Part shown: one piece after another, positions 61,146-64,000 of the stretch
Position numbering within the stretch: the first letter of the stretch is position 1
Layout: every line of letters starts with the position of its first letter
Assembly (NCBI RefSeq): GCF_949987515.2
Contig: NC_082694.2
Coordinates: forward strand, 65,966,080 to 66,030,079
Source: Delphinus delphis
Lineage: Eukaryota; Chordata; Mammalia; Artiodactyla; Delphinidae
Reading direction: 5' to 3'
Length of the DNA: 64,000 nucleotides
Position numbers and translations under genes: made by a program
The notes under the pieces: generated by a model
What the model was told of the DNA's origin: nothing
What the model saw: the letters and a program-made list of their open reading frames with translations, nothing else
Databases searched by the model: none

Positions 61146-62964
61146 CCCCTGTATTTGTAGTTTGCTAAATCAGCACACTTTTAATTACTGTCTTGATATC
61201 TGTATTCCCTGCTACGCTGTAAGCCTAGGTGTGTCTTATTTGTTGCTATCTCCTTAGCATGTGGAGAAACCACTCAGTAACGATTTCCAAAATGACTGAA
61301 AGAAATTGTCCTTTCAGATTTGTGTCTTCCTTTGTTTTGTTCTCATCCCAACTTTTGCAAATGGGATGTAAACATTGTAAATATTGTCAATATTGTCTTA
61401 AACCCACATCTTCCTGCTATTTCAGCTATTTCTATTTTCTTGCCCATTGGGATTACTGGAGAGCAGATAGTTAACGTTATCTTGTTATAATCTCCAATAC
61501 ATCATGACCTATATTCTTTTATAAAGGCTATTTTCTAACCCATTGATCCTTTCACTCTTTTGAAATCTGCTTTCCTAAGTCTCAGGAACATTTCAACTCT
61601 GGCCAACATTCCCTTACTCTGCTATTACAAAGTCAGAGTTACTTTCTTCCAGGATTCCCATCACTCCCAGGTTCACTGTTGGCCAACACTCAATCCAGAG
61701 GCGGATTCCCTCACCTTGCTCATTTGGTCCTCCGTGCCAGGAAGCAGTCACGGGAACTAGTGAAGGCCTTGTCAGATGAGCTATGTGAGCTTCTCCCCAG
61801 AGACTTGGGGTTGCTGAAGCCCCTCTCCAGTCTACCCATTCTGGGCTGCTTCCTACAAACTGTGTACAGGAAGCTTCTACCTGCCCTTGGACTCACCAGG
61901 AAAGCTGGGGTGTACTCCCATTGTGAGAACATTTCTGTTCCTCTCTCTCATCTTCATCCCATCTACTCTCCTCTGACTTAGTAAACTATGATATTAAAAC
62001 CGACCAGACAACTCCTCTTCCTCCCCTCTCATCATATCTGTTTCTTTTGAACAAAGCACACACTTCGATTGTCACACTGGGGGCCATGTTTATGTTAAAA
62101 TTATTTAAAAGTATTGAATTCTTACTTTAAAGAAAGCTAATACTCTGTGCTTTGGTGTACGGTCCTTGGACACTTGAGGCTATGTTGATCTTAACTGATT
62201 TCAGAGTCTAGAGGTTTCATACACTGCAAGTCACACCCTGCTGAGAGTTTGTCTAGCTGATGTCGTCTACATCCACGTTGATCTACTGTCAATATGGCAG
62301 TAAAGTGCCTTATTCTAACAAAGTTAGCATTTAGAACAGTTTCCCACTACGCATAAATAGTGTCTGGAGGAAGGGGCCACTCCTCCTACTCTGCATGAGG
62401 GTGAAATATGGGCAGCGGTGGCCCTGATCCTGCTGATTTACCAACAGCAGTTTTCACAAGAGTGGGTCTGCTTCTATCCTAAGAAATCCGTCTCTCCAGC
62501 CTTCAGACCAAAGAAATTCTTTCTGAGAGCTGAGAGTCTGGATTTGCCTCTGGTGTTAGGAAAACTCCCCACCTCCTTTGGCAAACATACACCTGGTGAT
62601 TACCAGGCACCTTTCACCCCTAGGGTGTGCAGCTTTCCAGAGCTAGCTTTTAAAGAGAAATGTAACCAACTAGGACAATAACATGAAAACTCCCAGGACA
62701 TGAACGAAGATGGAGAAAGACTTGGAATCCAGGAAACGGGAGGTCCAGCACTATATCCTTCACTCACTACGGAAGTCCAAAGGCCAGAGCTGCAGAGCTG
62801 AATGAGAGAGCCGGAAGCCCAGCAGGGAGCAGGAAAAGCGACCTATGGGAAAAACGGAACCAGTAGTTTTATCTAATCGCTTAATCATGAGAAAAATAGT
62901 GTTCCGAAGGATTTTGAATTTCTGCTGGAGGGTTGGAAGAATTATTAGGATAATGACATAGACC
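61146..62964. other. Unassigned sequence beyond CAPN13
   Basis: No repeat recognised with confidence (61170-61290 is faintly L2/MIR-like). The open frame 61679-61981 (100 aa, contains RELVKALSDELCELLPRDLG) and the 87-aa frame at 62418-62681 match nothing I know. In human the gene beyond the CAPN13 3' end is LCLAT1 (recalled), but no LCLAT1 exon was recognised. Confidence 0.4.
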
Positions 62965-62977
62965 AAGCAGATTTTTT

Positions 62978-63261
62978 TTTAATTAATTAATTTATTTTTG
63001 GCTGTGTTGGGTCTTCGTTTCTGTGCGAGGGCTTTCTCCAGTTGCGGCGAGCGGGGGCACTCTTCATCGTGGTGCGCAGGCCTCTCACTATTGCGGCCTC
63101 TCTTGTTGCAGAGCACAGGCTCCAGACTGGCAGGCTCAGTAGCTGTGGCTCACGGGCCCAGTTGCTCCGCGGCATGTGGGATCTTCCCAGACCAGGGCTC
63201 GAACCCGTGTCCCCTGCATTGGCAGGCAGATTCTCAACCACTGCGCCACCAGGGAAGCCCC
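62978..63261 (-). mobile_element. CHR-type SINE with 13-bp target-site duplication
   Basis: Antisense: AATTAATTAATTTATTTTTGG tail, GGGTCTTCGTTTCTGTGC, TGGGATCTTCCCAGACC, ending CACTGCGCCACCAGGGAAGC. Flanked by AAGCAGATTTTTT at 62965-62977 and 63262-63274. Confidence 0.94.
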
Positions 63262-63274
63262 AAGCAGATTTTTT

Positions 63275-64000
63275 AAATGAGGTAATTGCTAACTCCTGGA
63301 AGAACAAAGACTTCTTAGAAGAAAGGAAATATGAACCTAGAGTTTTTCTTCACTCAGCAGAATAAAATAAAAATTGAGTATTGATTTAACAAAAAAATGT
63401 GACATAATAGAGAATGGAGGGAGAGAAGATACAGGCATGAAAGTGGGGTTAGAAGCAACCCAGCCCCATCTTCCATCATGAGGAGTCAGTAGCCATTTAA
63501 AATTGGTAAATCAAGGGGTAACCATATAAACTATTATTGAGAAGTAAAGTTCAGAAGAAAGAGTTTGGAGAGAGGAATTTTGGGTAGGAATGGGGCAGGG
63601 GACTGCTGTTTTTTCTTCATGCTTTGTATGAATGTCTTGAAGTTTTTAATTATGTACCTTGGGCTGGACCGTTATGAAAAATAAATAAGCAAACTAGCAA
63701 ATAATCTGAGAGACAAGAGTTTAAGACTCAAGAGAAGAGGAGGGAGACAGAGAAGAACAGTTGAGGTGGCTTCTTTACCAGGTAGGCAGGAAAGATGTTT
63801 GATTATAGTTGTAGAAAAAAATGTCTATGCAGAGATATCACTTGAATCCAAGAGACAAGCCCTCGAGAAAAGCCACTATTCCCCAGGGGTCCACAGCCAG
63901 CAGACCAGAGCTCAGCTAGACCAGAGGACAGAGTTGTAGTTATTCTAGCTGCCCCTCTTCTCAGCCCTTCCATCCTGTCCAGGGGGTCAGAGGAACTGAC
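63275..64000. other. Unassigned sequence at right edge
   Basis: A/G-rich, non-coding in appearance; no gene or named repeat recognised. Confidence 0.4.

Overview
The window is mammalian nuclear DNA, almost certainly from a cetacean (whale or dolphin). The best marker is a set of tRNA-Glu-derived SINEs of the cetacean/hippo CHR type, several with clean target-site duplications. The clearest is at 33525-33734, with a head reading 'GGCTTCCCTGGTGGCGCAG' and a body around 'GAGCCATGGCCGCTGAGCC'. There are also cetartiodactyl-type L1 copies, and MIR, L2 and MER5A fossils shared by all eutherians. There is no prokaryotic gene content, CRISPR array or operon.

The only host gene I can support is CAPN13 (calpain-13), on the + strand. 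Eighteen consecutive coding exons were located between 15693 and 54785, running from the protease core through the C2-like domain to the last residues of the penta-EF-hand domain and the stop codon. The order, lengths and phases form a calpain gene, including a 12-nt microexon. The catalytic His exon (23140-23214) and Asn exon (27967-28052) are present. The exons with the N-terminus and catalytic Cys were not found and probably lie left of the window.

The gene is broken. I count a frameshift in 22043-22212 (about 5 nt missing), a frameshift in 41609-41798 (about 7 nt missing), an in-frame TAG at 43231-43233, an exon (47166-47307) carrying about 85 extra nt of which 72 copy an intronic segment 2.7 kb upstream, a 1-nt loss in 47405-47462, and an AC instead of AG acceptor before the final 27-nt exon (54759-54785). 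The first two and the 1-nt loss follow from exon phase alone, without any reference sequence. I therefore read the locus as a CAPN13 pseudogene in this lineage.

Layout: 1-4.7 kb holds old repeats (MIR, hAT fossil, old L1). 4.7-8.8 kb is a 5'-truncated antisense L1 carrying most of a broken ORF2. 8.8-15.7 kb is MIR, SINE and old L1 plus non-repeat sequence. 15.7-54.8 kb is the CAPN13 locus with introns carrying SINEs, a short L1, (CA)n and (GT)n arrays and a 0.7-kb G/A tract that grew from a SINE tail. 55-61.1 kb is a stack of antisense L1s, one nested in another. 61.1-64 kb is mostly unassigned sequence with one SINE. Repeat boundaries without target-site duplications are approximate. Family names and human comparisons come from memory, not a search.
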